A stretch of 39,800 bases of DNA from Yinghuangia elevatio (GCF_040649515.1 NZ_JBEZFP010000088.1:1-39800), one strand, 5' to 3'; shown: positions 8,379 through 16,698, numbered from the stretch's first letter. A program made the numbers and translations. The notes: generated by a model not told the origin, from the sequence alone.

Positions 8379-9395
8379 ATGGCAGCGCCGCGCAGCGACG
8401 AGGACTTTCTCCGGAACACGGGCGGGATGCAGCCCGAGTTGCTGGCGTACTGCTACCGCATGCTCGGCTCGGTGCACGATGCCGAGGACCTGGTGCAGGA
8501 GACCCTGCTGCGCGCGTGGCAGGCGTACGGCGGCTTCGAGGGCCGCGCCTCGATGCGCACCTGGCTCTACCGCATCGCGACCAACGTGTGCCTGCGCGCG
8601 CTGGAACGCCGTGAGCGCCGCGATCTGCCCGTCGGGCTCGGCGGGCCGGACGCCGACCCGGACCTGCCACTCGCCCCCGAGCGGCCCGGCCACAGCTGGC
8701 TGCAACCGCTGCCGGACGCCCTCGTCGCCTCCGCCGCCTCCGCCGCCGATCCGGCGGCCGTGGTCGGCTCGCGCGAATCGATGCGGCTGGCCCTCACCGC
8801 CGCCTTCCAGTACCTGCCGCCGCGGCAGCGGGCGGTGTTGATCCTGCGCGACGTCCTCGCGTGGCGCGCCGCCGAGGTCGCCAACCTGCTCGGGACGAGC
8901 GAGGCCGCGGTCAACAGCACGTTGCAGCGGGCGCGGGCCAGGCTGGCCGACGCGGCGCCGGTCGCCGACGAGGTCGTCCGGCCGTCCGACGACGCCGAGC
9001 GCGCGCTGCTCGACCGGTACGCGGCCGCCTTCGAGTCCTCGGACATCGACGCGCTCATGGCGCTGCTCACCGACGACGCGGTGTGGGAGATGCCGCCCGT
9101 GCCGTCGTGGTTCCGTGGGCGCGCGGCCATCGGGCGCCTGGTGGAACGGCACTGCCCGGCGTTTTTCCGGGGCTCCCGCGTACTGCCGACCCGCGCCAAC
9201 GGGCAGCGGGCGCTTGCCGTTTACATGGCGGGCGAGGACGGGACGTACCACGCGCAGGGCATCCATCTGCTCGACTGCGTCGCCACCACGGCTCCGGACG
9301 CGGGTGCCGTCGCGCATGTCGTCTCGTTCCACGACGCCGGGCTGTTCCCGACGTTCGGGCTGCCGCTCGTGCACCGCGGGGTACTGGTCCCATGA
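8379..9395 (+). CDS. ECF sigma factor with NTF2-like C-terminal domain (SigG/TIGR02960-like)
   Basis: A protein of 338 residues. The N-terminal part holds sigma region 2 (AYCYRMLGSVHDAEDLVQET, GRASMRTWLYRIATNVC) and region 4 (YLPPRQRAVLILRDVLAWRA, then LGTSEAAVNSTLQRARARL). The C-terminal 120 residues form a SnoaL/NTF2-like domain. This matches the SigG-like group, in which the added domain takes the place of a separate anti-sigma factor. The ATG at 8379 is used because AAGGGA lies 7 nt upstream; an ATG at 8322 has no ribosome site. The stop overlaps the next start as ATGA. The target promoters are unknown. Confidence 0.88.
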   Translation: MAAPRSDEDFLRNTGGMQPELLAYCYRMLGSVHDAEDLVQETLLRAWQAYGGFEGRASMRTWLYRIATNVCLRALERRERRDLPVGLGGPDADPDLPLAPERPGHSWLQPLPDALVASAASAADPAAVVGSRESMRLALTAAFQYLPPRQRAVLILRDVLAWRAAEVANLLGTSEAAVNSTLQRARARLADAAPVADEVVRPSDDAERALLDRYAAAFESSDIDALMALLTDDAVWEMPPVPSWFRGRAAIGRLVERHCPAFFRGSRVLPTRANGQRALAVYMAGEDGTYHAQGIHLLDCVATTAPDAGAVAHVVSFHDAGLFPTFGLPLVHRGVLVP

Positions 9396-10096
9396 ACGCC
9401 GCGCCGCCGCTCCTCGAACAGGCCGTCCGGTACGCGCTGGCCGTCACACGCGACATCCCTCACGCCCAGTTGTCTCGCCCCACCCCCTGCCGGGAATGGG
9501 ACTTGGCGATGCTCCTCGCGCACGCCAACGAGTCGCTGGCCGCGCTGGCCGAGGGGGCGGTCGCCGGGCACGTCGCGCCGCCGGCACCGGACGAACTGGC
9601 GCCGGACGAACTGGCGCCGGACGAACTGGCGCCGAGCGAACTGGCGCCGAGCGAACTGGCGCTGAGCGAACGAGAGTCGGGCCATCGGGAGCCGGACGGA
9701 CCGACAAGCCCCTGCCACGGCCGGGCCGACGGACATTCCGCTCTCGTCGGCCCGCCCCGCGACCTTCTCGCGACCTTCCGGCAGCGCGCACGGCGGCTGC
9801 CTTCCCTCTGGACGGTCACGCCGCGCGTGGTCGGCGTAGCGGACCGCGCCATGCCCGCCGACCTGATGGCGGCCGCCGGTGCGCTGGAAATCGCGGTGCA
9901 CGCCTGGGACATCGCCCGCAGCTGCCGGCGCGACCTGCCGATCCCCGCCGCCGTCGCGGTCGAACTCTTTTCGGTGGGAGCGGTGTTGGTCCCGGCGAAC
10001 GACCGCCACCCGTTCTTCGCACCGCAGGCCAAGGTAGCCGTGACGGCCTGCCCGAGCGACCGGCTGGTGGCTTTCCTGGGCCGCGATCCCGGTTGA
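9392..10096 (+). CDS. DinB-like metal-binding protein, TIGR03086/maleylpyruvate isomerase N type
   Basis: A protein of 234 residues. The N-terminal pattern (TPCREWDLAMLLAHANESLAAL) and the later VHAWDIARS are typical of TIGR03086/MDMPI proteins, four-helix-bundle proteins with a His-coordinated metal, some of which use mycothiol. Between them lies an insert made of a 5-residue repeat (PDELA, PSELA) from about residue 65 to 93, so the domain is longer than usual. The gene is coupled to the ECF sigma factor by ATGA, which suggests it works with or is controlled by it. No enzyme activity can be assigned from sequence alone. Confidence 0.75.
   Translation: MNAAPPLLEQAVRYALAVTRDIPHAQLSRPTPCREWDLAMLLAHANESLAALAEGAVAGHVAPPAPDELAPDELAPDELAPSELAPSELALSERESGHREPDGPTSPCHGRADGHSALVGPPRDLLATFRQRARRLPSLWTVTPRVVGVADRAMPADLMAAAGALEIAVHAWDIARSCRRDLPIPAAVAVELFSVGAVLVPANDRHPFFAPQAKVAVTACPSDRLVAFLGRDPG
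9586..9670 (+). repeat. 15-bp coding minisatellite (PDELA/PSELA)
   Basis: Five full 15-bp units and a partial sixth lie head to tail. Units 1-3 read (g)ccggacgaactggc and units 4-5 gccgagcgaactggc. The unit length is a multiple of three, so copy-number change would alter protein length without a frameshift. Confidence 0.9.
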
Positions 10097-10137
10097 CCGC
10101 CCGGCCGCCGGAGCACCCACGGCCCCGCGCGTGCGGC

Positions 10138-13100
10138 TCAGCTCCGCGCGAGCAGTTCGGCCGCCTCCTGCTGGGAGAGCGCCGCGCCGCGCGCGTACGC
10201 CGCCTCGTACGCCTCCGGGGCGAGTGCCGCACGCACCTTGGCGGTGGTGTCGATCGTGTCGAGGCTGCCCAGGTCCTCGTGCCCGCGCAGCGCGACCGCC
10301 GCGCCGAGCAGCACGGCCGCCTGCTCGGCGTCCCCGGAGCCCAACGCCCACCACGCCATGCCTTCGGTCGTCGACGCCATCACGGGCATGTCGTGGCTGT
10401 CCATCGCCGCGACGCGCGAAGCGTCCAGCGCCAACCGGGCCTTGCCGCGCTCCCCTTGGCTGCCGTAGTGGTACGCCAGGCTCAGTTGCAGCATCGCGAG
10501 CATCTGCCCGGGGACCACCCGCGCACGCGGCAACTCGGCCAGCGCCAGGGCGTACCGCCGGTCGGCCTCCTCGCGGTCGCCCAGCAGCCGGGCCAGGTCG
10601 CCGCTGCCCGCGTAGCCGATCAGGAGGCCGCCGACGGTCTCGGCGCTCTGCGCGGTCTCCACGGATGCCGCCAGGTCCTCGCGGGCGGCGTCCGTGTCAC
10701 CCAGTTGCAGGTGCATCATCCCGCGGCGCAGCAACAGGAACGGCACGTCCTCGTCCGACCGCAACTCGGCGACCAGCTCCAGGCATTCGTCGATCGCGGC
10801 AAGACCTTCCGCGAAGCGCCCGGTGTACCGGTACACCTCGGAGAGCCCGGCGACGGCCGACGAGCGCCCCCAGCGGTCGCCCAGTTCCACGAAGCGCAGC
10901 CGGGCGCGGCGCAGGCGGTCGAGGCCCTCCTCGGTGCGCCCGGCGTTGATCGAGATGTGCCCGCGCATCAGGTCGATGACGCCGCGGACCCACGGGTCCC
11001 GGTGTTCCTCGACGCTCGCCAGTGGCCGTCCCCTACCCGACGTGTAGTCGTGGAACGCCTCGTTCATGGCCTCGATGAGCACGAACACCGGGTGCTCGGG
11101 GGACGGCGTGAAGTGCCGCAGGTGCCAGCGGCTGCGCATCATCCAGCGCAGGCCCTGCATCTCGCTGGTGGTGACGACCAGGGTCGTGCCGTAGAACCAG
11201 CCGGCGAGGATCTGTGACTCGCGGTCCTCGATGTCTTCGGCCCCGGGCATGGTGAGCGCGTCGCCGAGCCACGCGGTGGCCTCGCGGTGGTAGCCGCGGA
11301 TGGTCCAGTACCAGGCCATGAGCGCGACGAGGCGTACCGCGGACGCCGCGTCACCGGTGTCGACCGCGAACCGCAGGGCGGTGGCGACGTTGTCGTGCTC
11401 CTCGACGATGGCGGCGATGGCCTCCAACTGGTCGGCGGTACGCAGCATCGGATCGGCGCGTTCCAGCATCGCGACGCACCACGCCACGTGCCGCCGCGCG
11501 ACGCCGGCGTCCGCACCGTCGTCGTCGCGCTGCTCGGCGGCGAACGCGGCGATGGTCTCCAGCATGCGGTAGCGCGGCTCGCCGGTTCCGAACATGTCCA
11601 CGAGGGACTTGTCGACGAGACCGGCGAGGAGGTCGAGGACGTCGTCCCGGTGCACCAGTTCGCCGTCGGCGAGCACCGTCTCGGCGGCTTCCAGGGACGC
11701 TCCGCCCGCGAACACCGAGAGCCTGCGCAGCAGCGCGCGCTCCCGGTCGTCGAGCAGGTCCCAGCTCCACTCGACGACCGCGCGCAGCGTCTGGTGGCGC
11801 GCCATCGCGGTACGGCTGCCGCCGGTCAGCAACCGGAAGCGGTCGTCCAGCCGCCGGGCGATCTGCGTGGGCGTGAGCGATCGGGTGCGGGCGGCGGCGA
11901 GTTCGATGGCGAGCGGCATGCCGTCGAGGCGCCGGCAGATCTCGACGACGGCGGCGACGTTGGCACCGTCGATGCTCAGGCTGGGCCGCACGGCTTTGGC
12001 GCGGTCGGCGAACAGGCGTACGGCCGCGGAGCGGAGCACGGTCGCCGTGTCGGCGTGGGCGTCCGGGAGCGACAGCGGGCCGAGCGGGTACAGCGCCTCG
12101 CCGACGATGCCGAGCGGTTCGCGCGTCGAGGTGAGGATGCGCAGCGCGGGCGCCTCGGTGAGGAGGGTGTCGGCGATGTCGGCGGCCCCGGCGACCAGGT
12201 GCTCGCAGTTGTCCAGGATGAGCAACGCGGGGCGGCGGGCGAGGACTTCGATCACGCGGGCGAGGGCGTCTCCGGCGTTGATGCTGCCGGAGGTGTCCGT
12301 CATGGAGCTGATGATGCCGAACTCGCGGCGGCCCAGGGCGCCGAGGATGGCCTGCGGGATGTCGGCGGGGTCGTGGACCGGGGCGAGTTCGACGAACCAG
12401 ACGCCTGCCGGGAATTCGGCGAGCAGTTGGGTGCCGGTCTCGACGGTGATCCGGGTCTTTCCCGCGCCGCCGGGACCGACGACGGACACGAGGCGGGAAT
12501 CGCGGAGGAGTTGGGCGAGCCGGAGGCGTTCGTCGTCGCGGCCGACGAAGCTGGTGAGGCGCGTGGTGAGGTTCGTCGGCGAAGTCGTGGGCGTCGGGGC
12601 GGTCGGCGATGTCGGGGTTGTCGTGGGCGTCGAGGCGGCCTGGGCGTTCGGCTGCGCCGTGGACGGCCGGTCGGCCGCGGGGCGTTGCCCGACATCGGAG
12701 GGACGCGTGCCGGAAGTACCTGCGTCCGGGGAACTGGTGTCGGAGGACTCCGGGGGCGAAGACCCCGCGCCCGCCGCCGGGGCGACGGAGGCGGCGGCAG
12801 CCTTGGCATTGGCATTGGCATTGGCATTGGGATTGGGATTGGGATTGGGATTGGCGTCGGGATTTGCATGGGGACTGGCATCGGCAGCCGGCGAATCCGC
12901 GGGCAGCGCGCCGACCGCCGCAGCCGCAACGCGGCTGTGCCCACCTCTGCGCCCGCCGCCGCTCGTACCGCCGCCGGCACCGGTGTTCCCGACCCGCGCG
13001 TGGTCGGCGTACGCCGCCACCCTCTCCCCCCGCAGCACGGCCATGTGCACCGCGTCCAGTTCCGGCGACGGGTCGATGCCGAGTGCGTCGCCCAGTTCGG

Positions 13101-13752
13101 TGCGCAGTTTGTGGTAGACGGCGAGGGCGTCGGCGCGGCGTCCGACGGCGTCCAGCGCGGCCATGAGTTGGCCGTGCAGGCGTTCGCGCAGGGGGTGTTC
13201 GGTGGCGAGTTGTTCGAGTTCGGGTACCACCTCCGCGGCGCGGCCGAGGCGGAGCCGGGCGTCCACGCGGTCCTCGACCGCGGTGAGCCGCTGCTCCTCG
13301 AGGCGCGCGGCGGGCCCGGCGGCGAAGCCGGACTCGATGGCGTCCGCGAGCGCGGCGCCGCGCCACAGGTCGAGCGCGTCGGTGAGGACGCGCTCCGCGG
13401 CCGTGGGGTCACCGGCTGCCAGGAGGCGGCGGCCTTCGCCGGCGGCCCGCTCGAAGCGGTGGGCGTCGACGGCGTCCGGGGCGAGCGCCAGGACGTATCC
13501 TGCCGGGCCCGAAGTGATGGCTTCCGGGCCCAGCATGCGGCGCAGCCGGGAGACGAGGGATTGAAGGGCGTTGGCGGCCCCGGAGGGCTCGTCCTGGTCC
13601 CACACCGCACGGACGAGGCTGTCCGAGGGCACCGGACGCCCGGGGTCGAGCGCCAGGCGGGTCAGGAGCACGCGCAGGCGCGCACCGGAGACCGCTACCG
13701 GGTCCCCTCTGTCGTCCCGCACCTGAAGCGGGCCCAGCACCGAGACATACAC
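10138..13752 (-). CDS. BTAD/SARP-type regulator with NB-ARC-like ATPase and TPR region
   Basis: A transcriptional regulator of 1204 residues with the layout of AfsR-type proteins. Domains in order: an OmpR-like winged helix (about 1-95, starting VYVSVLGPLQV), a bacterial transcriptional activation domain (about 100-245), a low-complexity linker rich in Ala, Pro, Ser and Asn (about 260-390), an ATPase with Walker A GPGGAGKT (about 425) and LLILDNCEHL, and a helical TPR-like part to the end. There is no LuxR-type C-terminal helix-turn-helix. The GTG at 13752 is chosen because these proteins begin just before the VLGPL strand; the upstream 51 codons have no domain and start inside an inverted repeat. 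The target genes are unknown. Confidence 0.85.
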   Translation of the reverse strand: MYVSVLGPLQVRDDRGDPVAVSGARLRVLLTRLALDPGRPVPSDSLVRAVWDQDEPSGAANALQSLVSRLRRMLGPEAITSGPAGYVLALAPDAVDAHRFERAAGEGRRLLAAGDPTAAERVLTDALDLWRGAALADAIESGFAAGPAARLEEQRLTAVEDRVDARLRLGRAAEVVPELEQLATEHPLRERLHGQLMAALDAVGRRADALAVYHKLRTELGDALGIDPSPELDAVHMAVLRGERVAAYADHARVGNTGAGGGTSGGGRRGGHSRVAAAAVGALPADSPAADASPHANPDANPNPNPNPNANANANAKAAAASVAPAAGAGSSPPESSDTSSPDAGTSGTRPSDVGQRPAADRPSTAQPNAQAASTPTTTPTSPTAPTPTTSPTNLTTRLTSFVGRDDERLRLAQLLRDSRLVSVVGPGGAGKTRITVETGTQLLAEFPAGVWFVELAPVHDPADIPQAILGALGRREFGIISSMTDTSGSINAGDALARVIEVLARRPALLILDNCEHLVAGAADIADTLLTEAPALRILTSTREPLGIVGEALYPLGPLSLPDAHADTATVLRSAAVRLFADRAKAVRPSLSIDGANVAAVVEICRRLDGMPLAIELAAARTRSLTPTQIARRLDDRFRLLTGGSRTAMARHQTLRAVVEWSWDLLDDRERALLRRLSVFAGGASLEAAETVLADGELVHRDDVLDLLAGLVDKSLVDMFGTGEPRYRMLETIAAFAAEQRDDDGADAGVARRHVAWCVAMLERADPMLRTADQLEAIAAIVEEHDNVATALRFAVDTGDAASAVRLVALMAWYWTIRGYHREATAWLGDALTMPGAEDIEDRESQILAGWFYGTTLVVTTSEMQGLRWMMRSRWHLRHFTPSPEHPVFVLIEAMNEAFHDYTSGRGRPLASVEEHRDPWVRGVIDLMRGHISINAGRTEEGLDRLRRARLRFVELGDRWGRSSAVAGLSEVYRYTGRFAEGLAAIDECLELVAELRSDEDVPFLLLRRGMMHLQLGDTDAAREDLAASVETAQSAETVGGLLIGYAGSGDLARLLGDREEADRRYALALAELPRARVVPGQMLAMLQLSLAYHYGSQGERGKARLALDASRVAAMDSHDMPVMASTTEGMAWWALGSGDAEQAAVLLGAAVALRGHEDLGSLDTIDTTAKVRAALAPEAYEAAYARGAALSQQEAAELLARS
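12805..12852 (-). repeat. Hexanucleotide tandem repeat inside the BTAD regulator gene
   Basis: Four ggcatt units are followed directly by four gggatt units on the plus strand, with degenerate copies to about 12864. They encode alternating Asn-Pro and Asn-Ala in the linker between the BTAD and ATPase domains. The repeat stays in frame and can vary linker length. Confidence 0.92.
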
Positions 13753-13897
13753 ACCCCCACTCTTCCAGGTGAAACCGGGAACGGGGCGTCGGGTGCCGCG
13801 GCGGGGGAGCGTACGCGTCGTCCTCGGACTCGGGGCCGAGGCGTCGCGGGCCCGCTTCAGGACGAGACCGCATCGGAGACCAAAACGATCATCGTGA

Positions 13898-13943
13898 GAA
13901 TTCACTCGTCCGGGTAATAATCACCACTCTTACGAGTGAATTC
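13898..13943. promoter_or_regulatory. Perfect 12-bp inverted repeat upstream of the BTAD regulator
   Basis: GAATTCACTCGT (13898-13909) and its exact reverse complement ACGAGTGAATTC (13932-13943) flank 22 bp of A/T-richer sequence. The arms are two to three helical turns apart, suiting two dimers or one looped dimer. The site lies 146-191 bp upstream of the regulator start and just beyond the DUF397 gene. It may be an operator or, less likely, a weak terminator for the DUF397 gene. Confidence 0.5.
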
Positions 13944-13958
13944 GCCAGGGCGAAAAGC

Positions 13959-14213
13959 TCAGCCTGCCAAGCCTTCGCAGCGCACCCGACCCAGGAATTC
14001 ACACCACGCGGCAGATGCCACGGGGAGGATCGGACCGGGTACCGACTTGGAATCGCGGACCCGGATGAACTCGTTGGTTCCTGCGGCTTCCACACAGTTG
14101 TTGGCGCCGCCGCTGAATGTGCTGCGATGCCAGGACAATCCCGCGTGAGCTGCGGCGACGGCCTCCGTCGCGACGAGCCTTCGGGGAGATGGATCGTGCT
14201 GTGCGTTGCTCAA
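13959..14213 (-). CDS. DUF397 protein of a whiJ-like locus
   Basis: A protein of 84 residues whose C-terminal 57 residues match DUF397: W28-H-R-S-T-F-S-G-G, NNCVEAA, RVRDSKSVPGPILPV and AAWCEFL. In streptomycetes these small proteins sit beside an XRE/DUF5753 regulator and are thought to act with it in developmental control, as around whiJ. The start is a TTG at 14213 that overlaps the upstream regulator stop (TTGA) and has AAGGAA 7 nt upstream. It is longer at the N-terminus than the shortest family members. Confidence 0.88.
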   Translation of the reverse strand: MSNAQHDPSPRRLVATEAVAAAHAGLSWHRSTFSGGANNCVEAAGTNEFIRVRDSKSVPGPILPVASAAWCEFLGRVRCEGLAG

Positions 14214-15085
14214 GACAATTCCTTTGCAGCGTGCTCGATCATGGACGACGAGTCCCCGTACGAGAGCGCGGAAGCGCGGATGTCCTCGAACATCCGCTGA
14301 TAGACGCGGACGTGGTCGGGTTCCTCGAGATAGAGGCTACTCGTGCGCGTGTCTACAACCACTACGTCCAGATCGGACAATGCGGGGAAATCGATGATGG
14401 CGAAGGCGCCTTCGATCGCGGGGTGCGCACCGGAGGCGAACGGCAGAACCTGGATGCGGATGTTCGGGCGATTTGCCGCCTCGGCGAGGTGCATCAACTG
14501 CGCGCGCATGCTCTCGCGGCCGCCGACCGCCTGCCGCAGCACCGCTTCGCCGAGCACCAGCGTGAGCTGGAAGCTGGGTTCGCCGTCGGAGCCCACCCGG
14601 TCGAGGATCGTCTGCCGTTCGGCGCGGACCCGCACGAGGGTGTCGACCTCGTCCTGGGTCAGGTCGGCGCGTACCGACGAGATCACCGCCCGGGCGTAGT
14701 CGGGGGTCTGCAACAGGCCCGGGACCAGGGAGAGTTCGAAGCCACGCATACCCGAGGCGTCGGCCTCCAGGCTGAGCAGCTCGGTGTACGACGGCGGCAG
14801 CACCGACGAGTAACTGCGCCACCAGCCGCGCTTCTTGGCCTCGCGGGCCAGCGTGAGCAGCGCCTCGCGCTCGCGCTCGTCGTCGACGGCGTACAGGTCG
14901 AGCAGGATGCGCAGGTCGACGGGGCGTACGCCGCTGCGGCCCAGTTCGATGCGGCTGACCTTCGAGTCGGAGCATTCGAGGCGGGCGGCGACGGCTTCCA
15001 GGCTCAGGCCGCACGCGTCACGGAGCCTGCGCAGTTCGGTGCCGAGCCGGCGTTGGCGGACGGTGGGGTTGGGGGCTAATGCCAC
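14210..15085 (-). CDS. WhiJ-like XRE/DUF5753 regulator with an early TTA codon
   Basis: A protein of 291 residues with an N-terminal helix-turn-helix (LGTELRRLRDACGLSLEAVAARLECSDSKVSRIELG) and a C-terminal DUF5753 region (VPGLLQTPDYARAVI, ILDRVGSDGEPSFQLTLVLGEAVLRQ, IRIQVLPFASGAHP). Proteins of this type repress development or antibiotic genes and work with DUF397 partners. The GTG at 15085 is preceded by GGAGG at good distance. Codon 3 is TTA, the rarest codon in streptomycetes, read only by the bldA tRNA, so full translation probably depends on bldA. Coupled to the DUF397 gene by TTGA. Divergent from the ATPase gene across 261 bp. Confidence 0.9.
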   Translation of the reverse strand: MALAPNPTVRQRRLGTELRRLRDACGLSLEAVAARLECSDSKVSRIELGRSGVRPVDLRILLDLYAVDDEREREALLTLAREAKKRGWWRSYSSVLPPSYTELLSLEADASGMRGFELSLVPGLLQTPDYARAVISSVRADLTQDEVDTLVRVRAERQTILDRVGSDGEPSFQLTLVLGEAVLRQAVGGRESMRAQLMHLAEAANRPNIRIQVLPFASGAHPAIEGAFAIIDFPALSDLDVVVVDTRTSSLYLEEPDHVRVYQRMFEDIRASALSYGDSSSMIEHAAKELS

Positions 15086-15166
15086 GGTGCGCCTCCAAGA
15101 GGTGGAGCCGGTTGGATTTCGCGGCTGCGATGGGGGGACAGTGTGCACCACGTTGGCCCGCTTCGT

Positions 15167-15223
15167 GACCACTACGGAAAAACGCCCGACAATCCAAGAA
15201 TGGGAGTTGCAGGCTTAGTGGTC
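15167..15223. promoter_or_regulatory. Spaced 8-bp inverted repeat in the divergent whiJ-like promoter region
   Basis: GACCACTA (15167-15174) and TAGTGGTC (15216-15223) are exact inverted copies 49 bp apart centre to centre. They lie between the divergent regulator and ATPase genes and could serve an autoregulating XRE dimer. An 8-bp match in this length can occur by chance. Confidence 0.3.
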
Positions 15224-15346
15224 GCACGGCAACCTGAATGTCCGATCTGACTCACCGTCGCCTTAGGGTCGCTCTCGGTCGCCAACTCCCCGACCGGTTC
15301 GGCCCCGATCTCACGCAGTCCATGCGTGTGTGTTCGGAGGATGACT

Positions 15347-15748
15347 ATGCCGGTGTTGACGGAAGACGTCCGTCATTACTGCGTTCAACTCTCGGCCTCG
15401 GACCGGGGTGTCCGGATGGCCCGCGGGGAGGTGGAACACCTGCTGCGGACCTGGGACATCGGCGAACTCGCCGACGTCGCAACGCTGTTATTGAGCGAGT
15501 TGCTGACCAACGTGCTGATCCACGTCGGCCCGGGGTCCTGGCACTCGCTGACCGTGCGCCACGACGGCTCGTGTCTGCGCGTCGAGGTGCGCGACGCCTG
15601 TCCGAGACTGCCGGCGTCGCGCGGCGGGGGGCTCGACGACGAGTTCGGCCGCGGGCTGGCGCTCGTGGAGTGCCTCGCGCACACCTGGGGCGCGGACGCA
15701 CTCCCGAACGGCAAGGTCGTCTGGTTCACCCTCAGGGGCGACGGCTAA
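15347..15748 (+). CDS. RsbW/AbaA-like HATPase (anti-sigma type kinase) with a TTA codon
   Basis: A 133-residue single-domain histidine-kinase-like ATPase. The N box is LLSELLTNVLIH (E51, N55), the G1 region is VEVRDACPRLP and the G2 region is GRGLALVECLA. In streptomycetes such proteins lie next to XRE/DUF397 pairs and resemble anti-sigma factors; whether this one binds a sigma factor is unknown. The ATG at 15347 is chosen because GGAGG ends 6 nt upstream; an in-frame GTG at 15326 and ATG at 15341 are less well placed. Codon 48 is TTA (15488-15490), a second mark of bldA dependence at this locus. Confidence 0.88.
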   Translation: MPVLTEDVRHYCVQLSASDRGVRMARGEVEHLLRTWDIGELADVATLLLSELLTNVLIHVGPGSWHSLTVRHDGSCLRVEVRDACPRLPASRGGGLDDEFGRGLALVECLAHTWGADALPNGKVVWFTLRGDG

Positions 15749-15749
15749 G

Positions 15750-15767
15750 TTCACCCGATCAGGTGAA
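15750..15767. terminator. Short convergent hairpin between ATPase and hydrolase genes
   Basis: TTCACC and GGTGAA form a 6-bp stem around a 6-nt loop. It spans the 10-bp gap between the convergent genes and the stop codon of the hydrolase. There is no T run, so termination is uncertain. Confidence 0.35.
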
Positions 15768-16664
15768 GTTGGCGCGGGCCTCCCGGCACTCCTCGGCGAA
15801 GGCCAGGATTCGCAGGTGATAGGCCCGCGCCGCATGGTGGAGGCTCATGTTGTGCCCGACGCCGGGCTGCGTGTGCAGTTCGACGCGCGGCGCCTGCACG
15901 AGCAGGCGCCCGGCCTCGGCCAGGGCCTCCGGGCCCGCCTGGTTGGAGTTCTCGAACTCGGCGATCGTCCAGTGCACGGGCACCCGTACCTTGCCCAGCA
16001 CACCGGGAATGGTCTCCGGGTTGTCCCGGGCGTCGATGAACTCGGCCATCGGGACCGGTGCGACGATGCGGCCCTCGCGGGTGAGCAGCGCGGGGTCGAA
16101 CGAGCCGGGCGGGCCGAAGAAGGTCGCCGAGCCGGTGCCGGGGCCGCGCATCGGCGGCACCATGTCCCAGCGGTCGGTCGGCACCGCGGCCATCGCGGCG
16201 GACTTCTCCGCGCTGTAGCGCAGTGGCACGCCGCCGGCCGCGATGCCCAGCAGCGCCCGGCCGTCGTCGCTCGCGCCCATGCGCAGCGCGAGCAGTGCCC
16301 CCATCGAGTGGGCGGCGAGGAAGACGCCGCCGCCGTGGTCGTCGCCGAGGTGCGCGGGCAGCGCGTCGATCAGCCCGAACACCACGCCCACCTGGTGGTC
16401 GAGGTTCTGGCGGTCGCGCGGCATCCCGGCCGAGGCGCCGTACCCGGGCCGGTCGATGGCCAGGACGGTCCAGCCGAGTGCGGCCCCGAGCGCCAGGAGC
16501 GAGGCCTCGCGGGCGTTGTCGCGGTGCCAGTACGCGGCGCGCGAGCCGCCGCCGTGCAGGGCCAGGACCGTCCCCCGCCCGGGGCCCGCGGCGGGCCTGG
16601 CCAGGAGCCCGGAAAGGCGTACGTCGCCCACGTCGTAGTGGACCGTCTCGACCTGGTGCTGCAT
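15759..16664 (-). CDS. Alpha/beta hydrolase of the catabolic island
   Basis: A protein of 301 residues with the alpha/beta-hydrolase fold. The oxyanion strand is LALHGGGSRAAYW (34-46), the nucleophile elbow is AAHSMGA with Ser120, and the catalytic His is probably H270 in GVGHN. It probably hydrolyses an ester, thioester or C-C bond. The ATG at 16664 is preceded by GGAGG, though at 11 nt spacing; the frame is open further upstream through a 12-bp repeat region, which I regard as non-coding. Divergent from the Rieske oxygenase across 218 bp holding two candidate operators, so the two genes are probably co-regulated. There is no signal peptide. Confidence 0.82.
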   Translation of the reverse strand: MQHQVETVHYDVGDVRLSGLLARPAAGPGRGTVLALHGGGSRAAYWHRDNAREASLLALGAALGWTVLAIDRPGYGASAGMPRDRQNLDHQVGVVFGLIDALPAHLGDDHGGGVFLAAHSMGALLALRMGASDDGRALLGIAAGGVPLRYSAEKSAAMAAVPTDRWDMVPPMRGPGTGSATFFGPPGSFDPALLTREGRIVAPVPMAEFIDARDNPETIPGVLGKVRVPVHWTIAEFENSNQAGPEALAEAGRLLVQAPRVELHTQPGVGHNMSLHHAARAYHLRILAFAEECREARANFT

Positions 16665-16698
16665 GCGTGCGCCGACCTCCGCGTGATCTCTCCCTCCG

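Noticed and set aside
4609..10096. Biosynthetic gene cluster around the exporter and efflux pump
   Set aside because: No polyketide, peptide, terpene or tailoring enzymes are visible; only transport and regulation genes are present.
11287..13917. 876-codon plus-strand open frame opposite the BTAD regulator
   Set aside because: Gly/Arg/Val-rich shadow; the minus strand carries a recognisable winged helix, BTAD and Walker A in order.
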